A stretch of DNA of 64,000 bases, taken from JAEZHK01 sp964575255. GTDB lineage: Bacteria > Bacillota > Clostridia > Christensenellales > Aristaeellaceae. The stretch lies in contig CAZNPZ010000005.1 in NCBI GenBank assembly GCA_964575255.1, forward strand, positions 1-64,000, in the 5' to 3' direction. The notes beneath the pieces are model-generated. The model made no database searches. It had not been told where the DNA came from and saw only the letters and a program-made list of their open reading frames with translations. The translations under genes and the position numbers were made by a program. Below are positions 34,326 through 44,300 of this stretch, in pieces. Every line of letters starts with the position of its first letter. Positions within the stretch are counted from its first letter, which is position 1.

Positions 34326-35546
34326 ATGACGAATACGAGCTCCCTGAAAAAGAGCAATCTCCTTCGGATTGTGCAGGCGATCAAGGTGATGGGCCCCGTG
34401 TCCAAACCGGAAATCGCCGCGGCGACGGGACTGACCGGCGCGTCGGTGCACAACCTTGTCAAGGAACTGGAGGGCAAGGGGCTGGTCAAGGAGATCGGCC
34501 TGAGTACGTCCAGCGGCGGCCGGAAGGCGTCGCTGTACACGTTCAATTCGTCGAGCTTTTACCTGATCGGCTTCACCGCCACGCTGAACGCGATGACCAC
34601 CGCGGTCTACGACCTGGACTTCAACGCCCTCTACCGCAATAGCGTGGACTTCAACCTGCCCGGAAACAGCGTGGAGAGCGGCATCACCACGATGGTGGAG
34701 GAAACCAGAAGGGCCGTGGAAGCGGCGGGCGGCATGCAGGGGACGCTGCTTGGCGTTGGCGTCAGCTTTCCGGGGCTGGTGGATCACGAAAAGGGCCGGG
34801 TGATCCGGCTGACCAACGCGCCCCGCTGGAAGAACGTCCCCGTCCGGGACATCCTGGAGCGCGAACTGAATTTGCCAACCGTCGTCGACAAGGACACCAA
34901 CGCGTCGCTCATCATCATCCGCCAGTCGAGAACCCAGGCCGCGCCGGACAACGCGGTGTTCCTGTCCATCAGTAGCGGCATCGGCGCGGGGCTGTACCTG
35001 AACGGCGGCATCTTCCGAAGCAACCACGGCCTCGCCGGGGAAATCGGCCACCTGAGCGTGGATCGCGACGGAAAGCTGTGCAACTGCGGGAACCGCGGCT
35101 GCCTGGAGCTGTACATCTCCAACCGCGCGCTCTACGAGAAGGCGAAAATGATGCTGCCCTCGCTCGACTGCGCGCTGGACTATTCCGACAACTGCGTCGA
35201 GACCATCGCGCTCGCGCTGGAGGCGGACGGCGTCTCCCCGATGACGCTGTACGGGGAAGCGTCCGACCGGCTGGCGCGCTGCGTCGGCGACGCCATCCGC
35301 ATGTACGACCCGGACGAGGTGATCATCGAGTGCGCGTGGCTCAGGCGCTACGAGGAAATCTACCGCCAGCTGTGCGAATCGGTATTTGACAACAACAACC
35401 TCATCAACCGCGCCGACGTGACCATCTCGCTCAACACCGTCGAGGATGTCTGGGTCAAGGGCGCGGCGGCGCTGGTGTACGACCGGCAGTTCAACAACTA
35501 CACCAGCGAACTGATGGGCTTCTCCAGCGACACGGCGGAAGCCTAG
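34326..35546 (+). CDS. ROK-family transcriptional regulator
   Basis: A 406-residue repressor of the NagC/XylR type. The N-terminal winged helix (about 8-65) reads NLLRIVQAIKVMGPVSKPEIAAATGLTGASVHNLVKELE. The sugar-kinase-like ROK domain has VGVSFPGLVDHEKGRVI, DKDTNASL, ISSGIGAGLYLNGGIFRSNHGLAGEIGHL and the zinc-binding CNCGNRGCLELY. It has its own promoter and follows the sugar operon, so local control by the imported sugar or its product is likely. Confidence 0.9.
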   Translation: MTNTSSLKKSNLLRIVQAIKVMGPVSKPEIAAATGLTGASVHNLVKELEGKGLVKEIGLSTSSGGRKASLYTFNSSSFYLIGFTATLNAMTTAVYDLDFNALYRNSVDFNLPGNSVESGITTMVEETRRAVEAAGGMQGTLLGVGVSFPGLVDHEKGRVIRLTNAPRWKNVPVRDILERELNLPTVVDKDTNASLIIIRQSRTQAAPDNAVFLSISSGIGAGLYLNGGIFRSNHGLAGEIGHLSVDRDGKLCNCGNRGCLELYISNRALYEKAKMMLPSLDCALDYSDNCVETIALALEADGVSPMTLYGEASDRLARCVGDAIRMYDPDEVIIECAWLRRYEEIYRQLCESVFDNNNLINRADVTISLNTVEDVWVKGAAALVYDRQFNNYTSELMGFSSDTAEA

Positions 35547-35574
35547 GGACGCCTCTCGTCGCAGAAGGAGAACC

Positions 35575-36111
35575 ATGAAAATCACGGTCATTACGGGAAG
35601 CCCGCGCCGACGCGGCACATCCGCGCTGCTGGCGGATCGGTTCGTTCAGGGTGCATTGGACGCGGGGCACGAGGTGTTCCGCTTTGACGCCGCGTTTGAG
35701 AAGGTCGCCCCCTGTCTTGCCTGCGGCCACTGCGGGATGGGCGATAGACCCTGCGTCCATCGCGACGCGATGGACAAACTGAACCCAAGGCTTCTGGAAG
35801 CGGACGCCGTCTGTTTCGTCACCCCGCTGTATTATTCCGGCATGTCGGCGCAATTAAAGACGGTTCTCGACCGTTTTTATGCAATCAATACGCACCTTCT
35901 GGGGAGCGGAAAGCGCGCCTGCCTGCTCGCGACGGCGCACGACCCCGGCGAGGAAACGCTGAAAGATCTGGTCGCCCAGTACCGTTCGGTGATTTCGTAC
36001 CTGCAATGGGCGGACGCGGGGATGGTGCTCGCGCCTGGCTGCGGGACGCGGGAAGCCATCGAGCGGACGGATTACCCTGAAAAAGCGTACCGCCTCGGCA
36101 CGGCCATCTGA
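35575..36111 (+). CDS. NADPH-dependent FMN reductase-like flavoprotein
   Basis: A 178-residue flavodoxin-fold protein. The FMN phosphate loop is ITGSPRRRGTSALLA; CLACGHCGMGDRPCVHRDAMD is the Cys-rich insertion of iron-sulfur/flavin proteins in clostridia; and DAVCFVTPLYYSGMSAQLKTVLDRFYA is the isoalloxazine-contact region. It could reduce quinones or metals; the substrate is unknown. AGAAGGAG precedes ATG 35575, 28 bp after the ROK gene, so co-transcription is possible. Confidence 0.87.
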   Translation: MKITVITGSPRRRGTSALLADRFVQGALDAGHEVFRFDAAFEKVAPCLACGHCGMGDRPCVHRDAMDKLNPRLLEADAVCFVTPLYYSGMSAQLKTVLDRFYAINTHLLGSGKRACLLATAHDPGEETLKDLVAQYRSVISYLQWADAGMVLAPGCGTREAIERTDYPEKAYRLGTAI

Positions 36112-36124
36112 ATAGTTGCGTATA

Positions 36125-36163
36125 AAAAGGCTGTCCCCGGCGTTGCCCGGCTGACAGCCTTTT
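36125..36163. terminator. Bidirectional terminator
   Basis: AAAAGGCTGTC (36125-36135) and GACAGCCTTTT (36153-36163) flank an inner CCGG hairpin. It serves the plus-strand flavoprotein and the minus-strand aldolase gene. Confidence 0.8.
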
Positions 36164-36177
36164 CTGTATAATATCCG

Positions 36178-37041
36178 TTATTCGATACACCCGAACAGCT
36201 TGATGAACCCCGCCACCTGATCCTCAATCGCGTCGCGCTGCTTGCACGCGAGGTCAACCCAGGAGAGGCCGTCGTTCAGGTGATCGCGGAGGTAGGAAAG
36301 CGCGTAGTCGTTCATCGCGGTGTAGATGTTGACCTTGCGGATGCCCCTGCGGATGGCTTTGACGAAATCCGCGTCCGAGATGCCGGAACCGCCGTGCAGA
36401 ACCAGCGCGCAGGGCGTCGCTTTCTTGATCGCCTCCAGCCGCGTAAAATCGAGTTTCGGCTCGCCGCGGTAGTGACCGTGCATGTTGCCGATGGCGATGG
36501 CGAGCGCGTCCACGCCGGTGACCTCGGCGAAGTGCTTTGCGTCCTCCGGGCTGGTCAGGTGCAGCTGGTTGACGCGCTCGAGGCTGGTCTTGGCGTTTGG
36601 ATCCTCGTCCGCGCCCTCCTCAAAGCCCAGGTAGCCGATCTCGCCCTCGACCGAGACATTGAACGCATGCGCCACCTTGACGATCTCGCGGGTCTTTTCG
36701 ATGTTTTCGTCGTGGGGCAGCGCGGAGCCGTCGAACATGATCGAGGTGAAGCCGTATTTGATTGCCTTCATCAGGAGGTTGTAATCGACGCCGTGGTCAA
36801 TGTGCACCACGCAGGGTACCTTGGCGCGCAGCGCGAACTCCACGAGCAGCGGCCCCATGATCTCCACGTCGTGATACTTGAAGAACGCCTCCGGGAAGCC
36901 CAGAATGACCGGCAGGTTCACGCGCTCCGCCGCGCGCACCACCGCCTCCGCGTACTCCAGCGAGATGATGTTGAACATTCCCAGCGCGTAGTTGCCCTGT
37001 TCCGCCATGTCCAGACCCTGTTTGAGCGTAATCAGCGACAT
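36178..37041 (-). CDS. Class II fructose/tagatose-bisphosphate-type aldolase
   Basis: A 287-residue zinc-dependent aldolase of the FbaA/GatY/KbaY family, cleaving a ketose phosphate into dihydroxyacetone phosphate and an aldehyde. Zinc and catalytic residues appear in CVVHIDHGVD (His-Asp-His), GEIGYLGFEEGADEDPN, IGNMHGHYRGEPKLD (His) and LVLHGGSGISDADF (His). The last includes the GGSG phosphate loop. ATG 37041 follows AGGGAGAGG. It probably forms an operon with the upstream PfkB kinase, supplying the lower steps for the sugar imported by the neighbouring locus. Confidence 0.92.
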   Translation of the reverse strand: MSLITLKQGLDMAEQGNYALGMFNIISLEYAEAVVRAAERVNLPVILGFPEAFFKYHDVEIMGPLLVEFALRAKVPCVVHIDHGVDYNLLMKAIKYGFTSIMFDGSALPHDENIEKTREIVKVAHAFNVSVEGEIGYLGFEEGADEDPNAKTSLERVNQLHLTSPEDAKHFAEVTGVDALAIAIGNMHGHYRGEPKLDFTRLEAIKKATPCALVLHGGSGISDADFVKAIRRGIRKVNIYTAMNDYALSYLRDHLNDGLSWVDLACKQRDAIEDQVAGFIKLFGCIE

Positions 37042-37078
37042 ATTGCCTCTCCCTTTGTGTTGAATTTCCGATTCGTTA

Positions 37079-38077
37079 TCATAAGCGCGGCGGCCATCCG
37101 GCCATTTTTTCGGCCAACTCCGGTACGCCTTCGAGGCTCAATCCGGACGACCGCATGAACTCGGCGACGCCGGGAATCCCGACGGCGGCGCTGGTCGCGC
37201 CCATCCGCGTCGTGGCGATCGCGCCGGTCGCGTTGGCGAGGATGCCGCATTCGCGTAAGGAAAGCCCCCTCGCAAGCCCCGTCAGAAAGCCCGCCACGAA
37301 GTTGTCGCCCGCGCCGGTGGTGTCCACGGCGTTCACCGGGAAACCGGGAATCAGGTGGCGCTCCGCGCGGCTCTTGATCAGGCAGCCCTTCGCGCCCAGC
37401 TTGATCGCGACCGCCCGGTTGACGTACTTCAGGAACTCGTCCGCGCAGGCGTCCGCGTCCTCGTGCCCGGCGATCATCACCGCCTCGTCGTAGCTGGGCA
37501 GGGAATAATCAAGGTTTTTTAGCTCGCCCGCCATTTCGCGTACCGAACGATGGGTGCCGCTGACGTCCGCGGAGGTGACCGCCCCGCGGGCATGCGCCTC
37601 AAAGAGCAGTTTCTCCGCGCCCGCCCCGTCGAACGCGGGCATGGAGACGAGGCTCCCGATGTTGACGATCGAGGCCTCGGAGAGGAGGTTCAGGTCGATG
37701 TCCTCGATGGAGAAATGATGCAGGTTGCCGCGCGAACTCAAAAAATGACGCTCGCCCTTTTCGTCGATCAGCACGATGGAGACGGTCGTCCGCTCGTCCG
37801 GAAGCACGCGCACGCCCGAAACATCGACGCCGTTGGTCTCGGCCGCGTCCAGTACGAACCGGCCGAACCCGTCGCCGCCCAGCCTGCCCGAAAGCCCGAC
37901 CCGCATGCCGAGCCTGGACAGGACGACCGCTTCGTTCATCGCGTCGCCGCCTGTCGCCATCAGTGTCTCGTCCGCCCAGGTGGTGTCCCGTGTGAAAATG
38001 CTTGCGTCGGCTGGGCGGGACAGGATGTCCACCACCATGATCCCAACACACAGGATATCCAACCGCTTTTCAGCCAT
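37079..38077 (-). CDS. PfkB-family carbohydrate kinase
   Basis: A 332-residue ribokinase-like sugar kinase. The PfkB signature near the N-terminus is ATGGDAMNEAVVLSRLGMRVGLSGRLGGDGFG, and the C-terminal ATP/anion-hole signature is DTTGAGDNFVAGFLTG with catalytic Asp in GAGDN. ATG 38077 follows GGGAGGA; the longer reading adds an unlikely N-terminus. With the aldolase 37 bp downstream and the isomerase nearby, it likely phosphorylates the ketose produced by isomerisation. The exact sugar is unknown. Confidence 0.92.
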   Translation of the reverse strand: MAEKRLDILCVGIMVVDILSRPADASIFTRDTTWADETLMATGGDAMNEAVVLSRLGMRVGLSGRLGGDGFGRFVLDAAETNGVDVSGVRVLPDERTTVSIVLIDEKGERHFLSSRGNLHHFSIEDIDLNLLSEASIVNIGSLVSMPAFDGAGAEKLLFEAHARGAVTSADVSGTHRSVREMAGELKNLDYSLPSYDEAVMIAGHEDADACADEFLKYVNRAVAIKLGAKGCLIKSRAERHLIPGFPVNAVDTTGAGDNFVAGFLTGLARGLSLRECGILANATGAIATTRMGATSAAVGIPGVAEFMRSSGLSLEGVPELAEKMAGWPPRL

Positions 38078-38145
38078 GAATCCTCCCGCCCGCGCGCGCG
38101 GGCCATCCCAACGGCACACGTCCAACGCCATATTCGTCGCTTCTT

Positions 38146-38174
38146 ATTATATCTTCAACGTTCCACGCTGTACA
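38146..38174 (-). promoter_or_regulatory. Promoter of the kinase-aldolase operon
   Basis: Minus strand: TGTACA (38174-38169), 17-bp spacer, TATAAT (38151-38146), about 70 nt before ATG 38077. Confidence 0.65.
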
Positions 38175-38313
38175 GGCTTATCGGTTGCGTTTGCGTCATT
38201 TTTCTGACAACATAACACACGGCGTATCGGCGTCATGGGCGATTCTATAAATTAGAAGAAATTAATTTTTAACGAATTTTGCCCAAGGAATTCGCATTTC
38301 TGGAAAAATATGT

Positions 38314-38319
38314 TATAAT
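38314..38319 (+). promoter_or_regulatory. -10 box for the giant surface-protein gene
   Basis: TATAAT at 38314-38319 with a weak TTCGCA -35 17 bp upstream (38291-38296), inside an AT-rich island (38220-38330) that contrasts with the GC-rich surroundings. ATG 38365 follows a GGAGG ribosome site. Confidence 0.55.
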
Positions 38320-38364
38320 TCAAAACGGTATGGCAAATCATGAAGACGTTGGAGGCTTACAGTC

Positions 38365-41300
38365 ATGAAGGTTCAGCTTCGTAAACTGCTGGCATGCGTT
38401 CTTTCTTTACTTCTTCTGACCGGGTCGCTGCCCGCGCCCGCCGCCTTACCTCAGGCGGTCGCGCCCGGAGCGGTTCCAGCGTTCGCGGAATCCGGGGAAT
38501 TGTCCGCAGAAGATGAACCTGCGGGCGAACCCGCGTCCAGCGGCGATAAGGAGCGCAAACCCAGGGAGGACGCCCAGCCGGAAGCGCCGTCCGGGGACGA
38601 TGCGTTAAGCGAACCGGATTCTGCGCCGGAGGAGCCCGCCGCGCAGGAAGAGCCCGCCGCGCAGGAAGAGCCCGCCGCGCCGGAGGAACCCGCCGCGCCG
38701 GAGGAACCCGCCGCGCCGGACGTTACGCCGGGCGAGCCGACCGCCGCGCCAGACGTTACGCCGGGCGAGCCGACCGCCGCGCCAGACGTTACGCCGGACG
38801 CAACGGTCGTGGAAGCGACTGCCGAGCCTACCCCCGAATCGGCCGATCAACCCCCGCTGATCGCGATGGGCGAGCCGACCGTCGTCAAGATTCTGAACGA
38901 CGAAGACGAAGAAATCACAAGCATGACCTTCGACCTGGGCGAGGGTTTTAAAACGTTCACCCTGACCGCCCAGGTAGTTCCTGCGGAAACGCCGATCAAG
39001 TGGTCCATCGCCAAAACCAAAATCGCGACCATCGCGGTGGATAAAGACAACCCGCTCGTCTGCACCGTGACCGCGAAGAAGACCGGCAAAATCAAGATCA
39101 CCGCGACCGCGAACGACGGCAGCAAAAAATACGCCGCCTGTGCCGTCACCATCGTAAACCTGGTGAACGCTCTTGAAATCAAGGGTGCGGACGAAATGCC
39201 CGAAAACAGCAAGATTTCGCTGACGGCGGCGATTACGCCTTCAAACGCCTCCAACAAGGCGGTCGCCTGGTCCATCCCGGACGAGGCCGACCGGCAGGTT
39301 GCCTCGATCGATTCAAAGGGTGTCGTGACTGCAAAAAGCGTGGATACGCGCACCACGATCACCGTGCGCGCGACCGCGAAAGACAGGAGCGCCGAAGACG
39401 CCGCGTTTGACACCCACGAGATCACCATCGTCAACAAGGTGGATACAATCGACATCACGCTGGACGACGATTCGCCCGTACTGACAGAAATCGACATGTG
39501 CGACGACCCGACGATCAGCCTCAAGGCGACCGTACAGCCGGACGACGCCGCCAAGACCGTGACTTGGGTCTCCTCCAACCCCAAGATCGCGCGCATCGCG
39601 GCGGACGGCACGGTCACGTTCCTCAAGATCGGTTCCGTCTATTTCACCGCGAAGGCGACGGACGGCAGCGGCATTTCCAATCGCACCGCGACAATAGAAG
39701 TGACCGCGCTGGCCAACGAGGTCTCGATCAAGGATCCGGGCGTGATCCCGGAACTTGGCTCCGTGCAGCTTTCGGCATCTGTGCTGCCCGCCGCCACCGC
39801 CAATAAGGCGGTAACATGGGCGATCACCGACGGGGGCGACTACGCGACGATTGACGCCGCCAAGGGCATCCTCAAGGCGAAGGACATTTCAGGTCCCGGA
39901 CGGGAGACCGTCACCGTGACCGCCACCGCGAAAGACGGAAGCGGCGCGTCCGACTCCATCGAGATCGGCATCGCGCCCAGGGCGACGGCGGTCTCGATCG
40001 AGCAGCAAGACGGCTCCGACGTACCCGCCTCCGTCGACATGAACGAGTACGACACGCTTTCGCTGCGTGCCGTCGTGTCGCCGGAGGGCGCGATCCAGAA
40101 CGTGACCTGGACGAGCTCTGATCCTAAAACCGCTCGCATCAATTCGGACGGCGTCGTGACATTCCTCAAGGCGAATACGAAACCCGTTACGTTTACCGCC
40201 ACGGTGACCGACGGCACCAAGCGCTATCAAAAATGCGCGGTCACCGTCACCGCCATCTCGAAGGAAGTCAAAATCACCGGGCCGTACTCGATCCCGGAAC
40301 TCAAGTCCGTCCAGCTCACCGCGCAGGTGCTGCCCGCGGCCACTTCCAACAAGGCGATCACGTGGCGCATCGATTCGGAGGACGCGCAGTACGCGTCGGT
40401 CAGCGCGAAGGGCGTGCTGACCACCAAGGACGTGGACGAGCCGGTACAGATCACCGTCACTGCGGAGACCGGTGACATGAGCGCCGCCTTCGGCACCTAC
40501 AGGCCCTGGATTCTGCCCAGGGCGGAGTCGATCAAGATCGTGCGGGCGGACAATCCGACCGCCGAACTGCCCGTTCAGATCGATCTCAACGATGAAACGC
40601 AGATTCCCCTTTTGGCGCAGATCACGCCGGAAACCGCGCAACAGGACACCGTCTGGTCAAGTTCCAATCCGAAGCTGGCGAAGTTCACATCGCCGGGCAC
40701 GCTGTCGATCTTGAAAACCGGCCCGGTGACCGTGAACGCCGCGACGACCGACGGCAGCGGCGTGAAGTCGCCCTCCTGGACGTTCAAGATCGTCGCGCTG
40801 TCCAAGGAAATCGCGATCAACGCGCCGGAGACCCTGTCCGCCGGAAAGAGCGCCACGCTCACCGCGACGGTGACCCCCGCCGCCACCGTCGATAAAACCG
40901 TGACCTGGAGCCTCGACGGGGACGGCGCAACCTACGCAAGCATCGACCCGAAAAAGGGCACGCTGTTGCCCAAAGCCAATCTCACGGAAGCCGTGGACGT
41001 GACCGTCGTCGCCACCGCGGCGGACGGCGGCGCCGAGCCCGCCACCCGCGTGGTGACGCTGCTTCCCAAATCGACAAAGACGGACATTCTGTTGAACTAC
41101 GAGGTCTCCACCGGAACCACGGTCTACCTGAACGGGCCGAGGACGATCACGCTGGTCGCCGCCATTACGCCGGAAGACGCGGCGCAGGGCGTGACCTGGG
41201 CTACGTCCAGCAAGACCGTAGCGAGCATTGCGCCCAATGGCCTCGAGTGCGTGGTAACCGCGAAGAAGGCAAGCAAGGGCGTGACGATCACCGCGAAGCC

Positions 41301-44300
41301 CGCGGACGGCGGCAAGGCAGCCCAGTTCAAGCTGGTCATCGCGGCGGGCACACCCGCCTCCGTCATCGGCGACATCACGCCCAATTACAAGGCGGTGCTG
41401 GCGAACACCTTGCAGCAGATTGACTGGAGCTTCACCGGCCAGGATGGCGTGACCTACAGCGCCGATGTCTTTAAGGACGGCGAACTGGCAGCCGACGGCC
41501 TTGCGCCTACGCTGACGGACGGCAAATACCACGTCGCCTATGCGCCCCTTGACAGCGGCGTCTACACGCTGCGCGTCACCGGCACCGACGAAGGGGACAA
41601 TGAGGTCGTCCGCACCGGCGGCAATGTGACCGCTTTCACCATGAAGCTGACCAAGGCGCTTGAATACATCGCGCTCGGCGGCGTGAAGAGCGGGAAATAC
41701 GCGACCCTCGCGCCGGACAGGGCACTTCCGGCAGGTGCGTATGTTGAGTACGGCGATTTTGACCTCCAGTCTGAGGATCCGCCGGTCGTCCTCACGCCGG
41801 GCGGGGTTGCCGGGAACACCTGCACCATCAACTATGAGGAGACGGGGACGACGCCGGGCACCGCGGAATACCTGATCGATTACACGCTGTATAACGGCAC
41901 CGTGCCCTACGGCGCGGAAGCTTCGGTCGAGGTCGAGGCTGTTCGGCAAACAAACCTGCCCACCTCGATGAGCGTGACCTCGCCCATCTTTACCGGCGTC
42001 GCCGGGCAGGGCATGACCTTTGATATCAGCCGCGTCCGGCTGACCGGCGGAAACCTGCTGCCCGCCGACCTCGAATACGCGCTTTCAGACGAAGACGGCG
42101 AGATCGGCGACGGGCTGACCGTTTCGTTCGACGAGCCGGGCCGCTACCATCTGACGCTGACGGGCACGTACTTTGATACAAGTTGGAGCTGCCCGGTCAC
42201 CGCGATCGTGAAGGACGCGGGCACGAACCAGCCCTTTGAAATCACCCTGGATACGCAGGACAGGACGCTCTACACCCGAAACGTCCGAACCGACGTGTTC
42301 GCGGCCCTCACGACCAACGCGGTTCTTGAGGACGGAGAAACCCTGAGCTGGGAAATGGTCCGCGTCGATCAGAACACCCGCGCGGTGGCCAATCTGACGC
42401 TGAAAGACGGCGTGGGGCCTTCAAACGCGCTGATGAACGGCTGGGCGACCGGAACCGGCGAGGTTACTTTCCGCATTACCGCGACTTCCACAAAGAGCAG
42501 CGCCTACTGTGCCTCGCTGGATGTCACGCTGACGCTGGCGCCGACGCCGGGCGGCCTGCCCACCGCCATCCAGTACACCAAGGGCAGCCAGTTCAAGCGG
42601 CCTGTGGGCGGGAGCTTACGCGTCAATTGGGCGGACATCGTGGCCGACACCGGCGCGATGCCCGCGGATGCGACCTTCTCCGCGGCCTACGGCATGACCT
42701 CGCCGACGACGCAAGTGAGCGGCGACGCAACCGGCGCGACCATCCTGTTTGCGACCGCGGGCGCGTACACCGTCCGGCTTACGGCGCGGCTTGGGAACCT
42801 TGTGTGGTTCACCGACCTCACCGTCAACTGCGACAGTTCGATCAGGTTCCCGGCTCTGACCGGCACGAAGAACGAACTGACGCTGTATAAAGGTCAGGGC
42901 GCGGGCGCGATCGGCCGCGTGACCGTGGATCCCGCCTACATCGAGGACAGCAAGGTCAACTGGAGCGCGGAACTGACCAAAGGCGCTGATGCGGTCGAAG
43001 TGCGCAAGAACATCTCGGCGGACGCTCGCTCGATCGACCTCAGCTATGTGAACCTCGGCGAACCGGCGGACGCGACGCTTCGCGTCACCTGCACGGTGAA
43101 CGGCGCATCCGCGCACTACGATTTCACGATCCACGTGCTGGACGCGCCGGACGAAGTCCCGGACGCCATCCGTTATGCGGACGGCTACGGCCCGTTCGAG
43201 GTGGCCGCGGACGATACCGCCACCTACACCTATCGCGTGGCGGACATCGTCGATGAAAACGGCGAAGTGCTGCCGGACGGCATGACCGCGTCGTTCGACG
43301 TGCCGGAAGCCATCCTCGTCGATACGGCTGCGAACGGCGACGTGACGGTTCGCTACCCCGTCGCCGGGCGCTACATGATCGGCATGGTTGCCACCAAGGG
43401 CAACATCACGCGTAATGCCGCATTCTCCGTAGTCGTGGGCGACGGCGCCTGCGCGATCAGCCTGATCAAGGATCTGCGCATCACCGAGGTGTACCCGTCG
43501 GGCGAGATGGGTCAGCACATCGGCACCGTTTTCGCGGATCGGCTCGTCCTGAAGGACGGCGAGGATTCCGACTGGCGGATCGCGCGAACTGGCAGCGACG
43601 CGGTGGACCTCGCGGTGGAGGACAATTCCGGCTACTTCTACGCGAACCTACAGATCAGCGACCTGAAGCCGGTGGATCAGGATGAGACGGCGCACTTCAC
43701 CGTTACCTGCTACGTGTCGGACAGCTATCAGGGTTCCATCGAGTTTGACATGATCGTCAGGGCGCAGGACGCGGTAAGCCTGCCGACGAGCCTGAGCTAC
43801 ACCGGCGCGAAGGATGTGACCATCCCGGTCGGCGGGTCGGTGGCGTTTGACAACGACGACTTCCAGGGCGTCGGCGCGGCGCTGCCGGATGGCTCCTGGC
43901 TGGACCTTTACGACGTACCGGATTCCTGCACGGAGTACTGGACGGCGGACGCCCGCATCCTGACCTTCCACAAGGCGGGCCGCTACCTGATCACCCCCGC
44001 GGCAGGGTATCAGAACTACGCCTGGACCGCGGACTCGGTCGCCGTCAACGTGCGGGACGAGGAGACGCTCGATCCGGGTCTCAACCTGTTCCAGCGGTAC
44101 GCCACGCTGTACACCGGCGGCAATACGACCGAGAACAATCTGGGCTACATCTCGGCGGACAGCGCCGTGATCCGGGACGGCGAGCCGTACAAGTGGAAGA
44201 TCGAGCGCATCGACGACGGCGCGACCGATCCGATTCACCTGACGCTGCCCGATCAGAACCCCAACGGCACGCCCATCGATTTCATTCTGACGGGTGAAAC

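Noticed and set aside
32656..35618. Two long overlapping minus-strand frames opposite the isomerase and ROK genes
   Set aside because: Both are shadows of well-supported plus-strand genes and lack ribosome sites and domain content.
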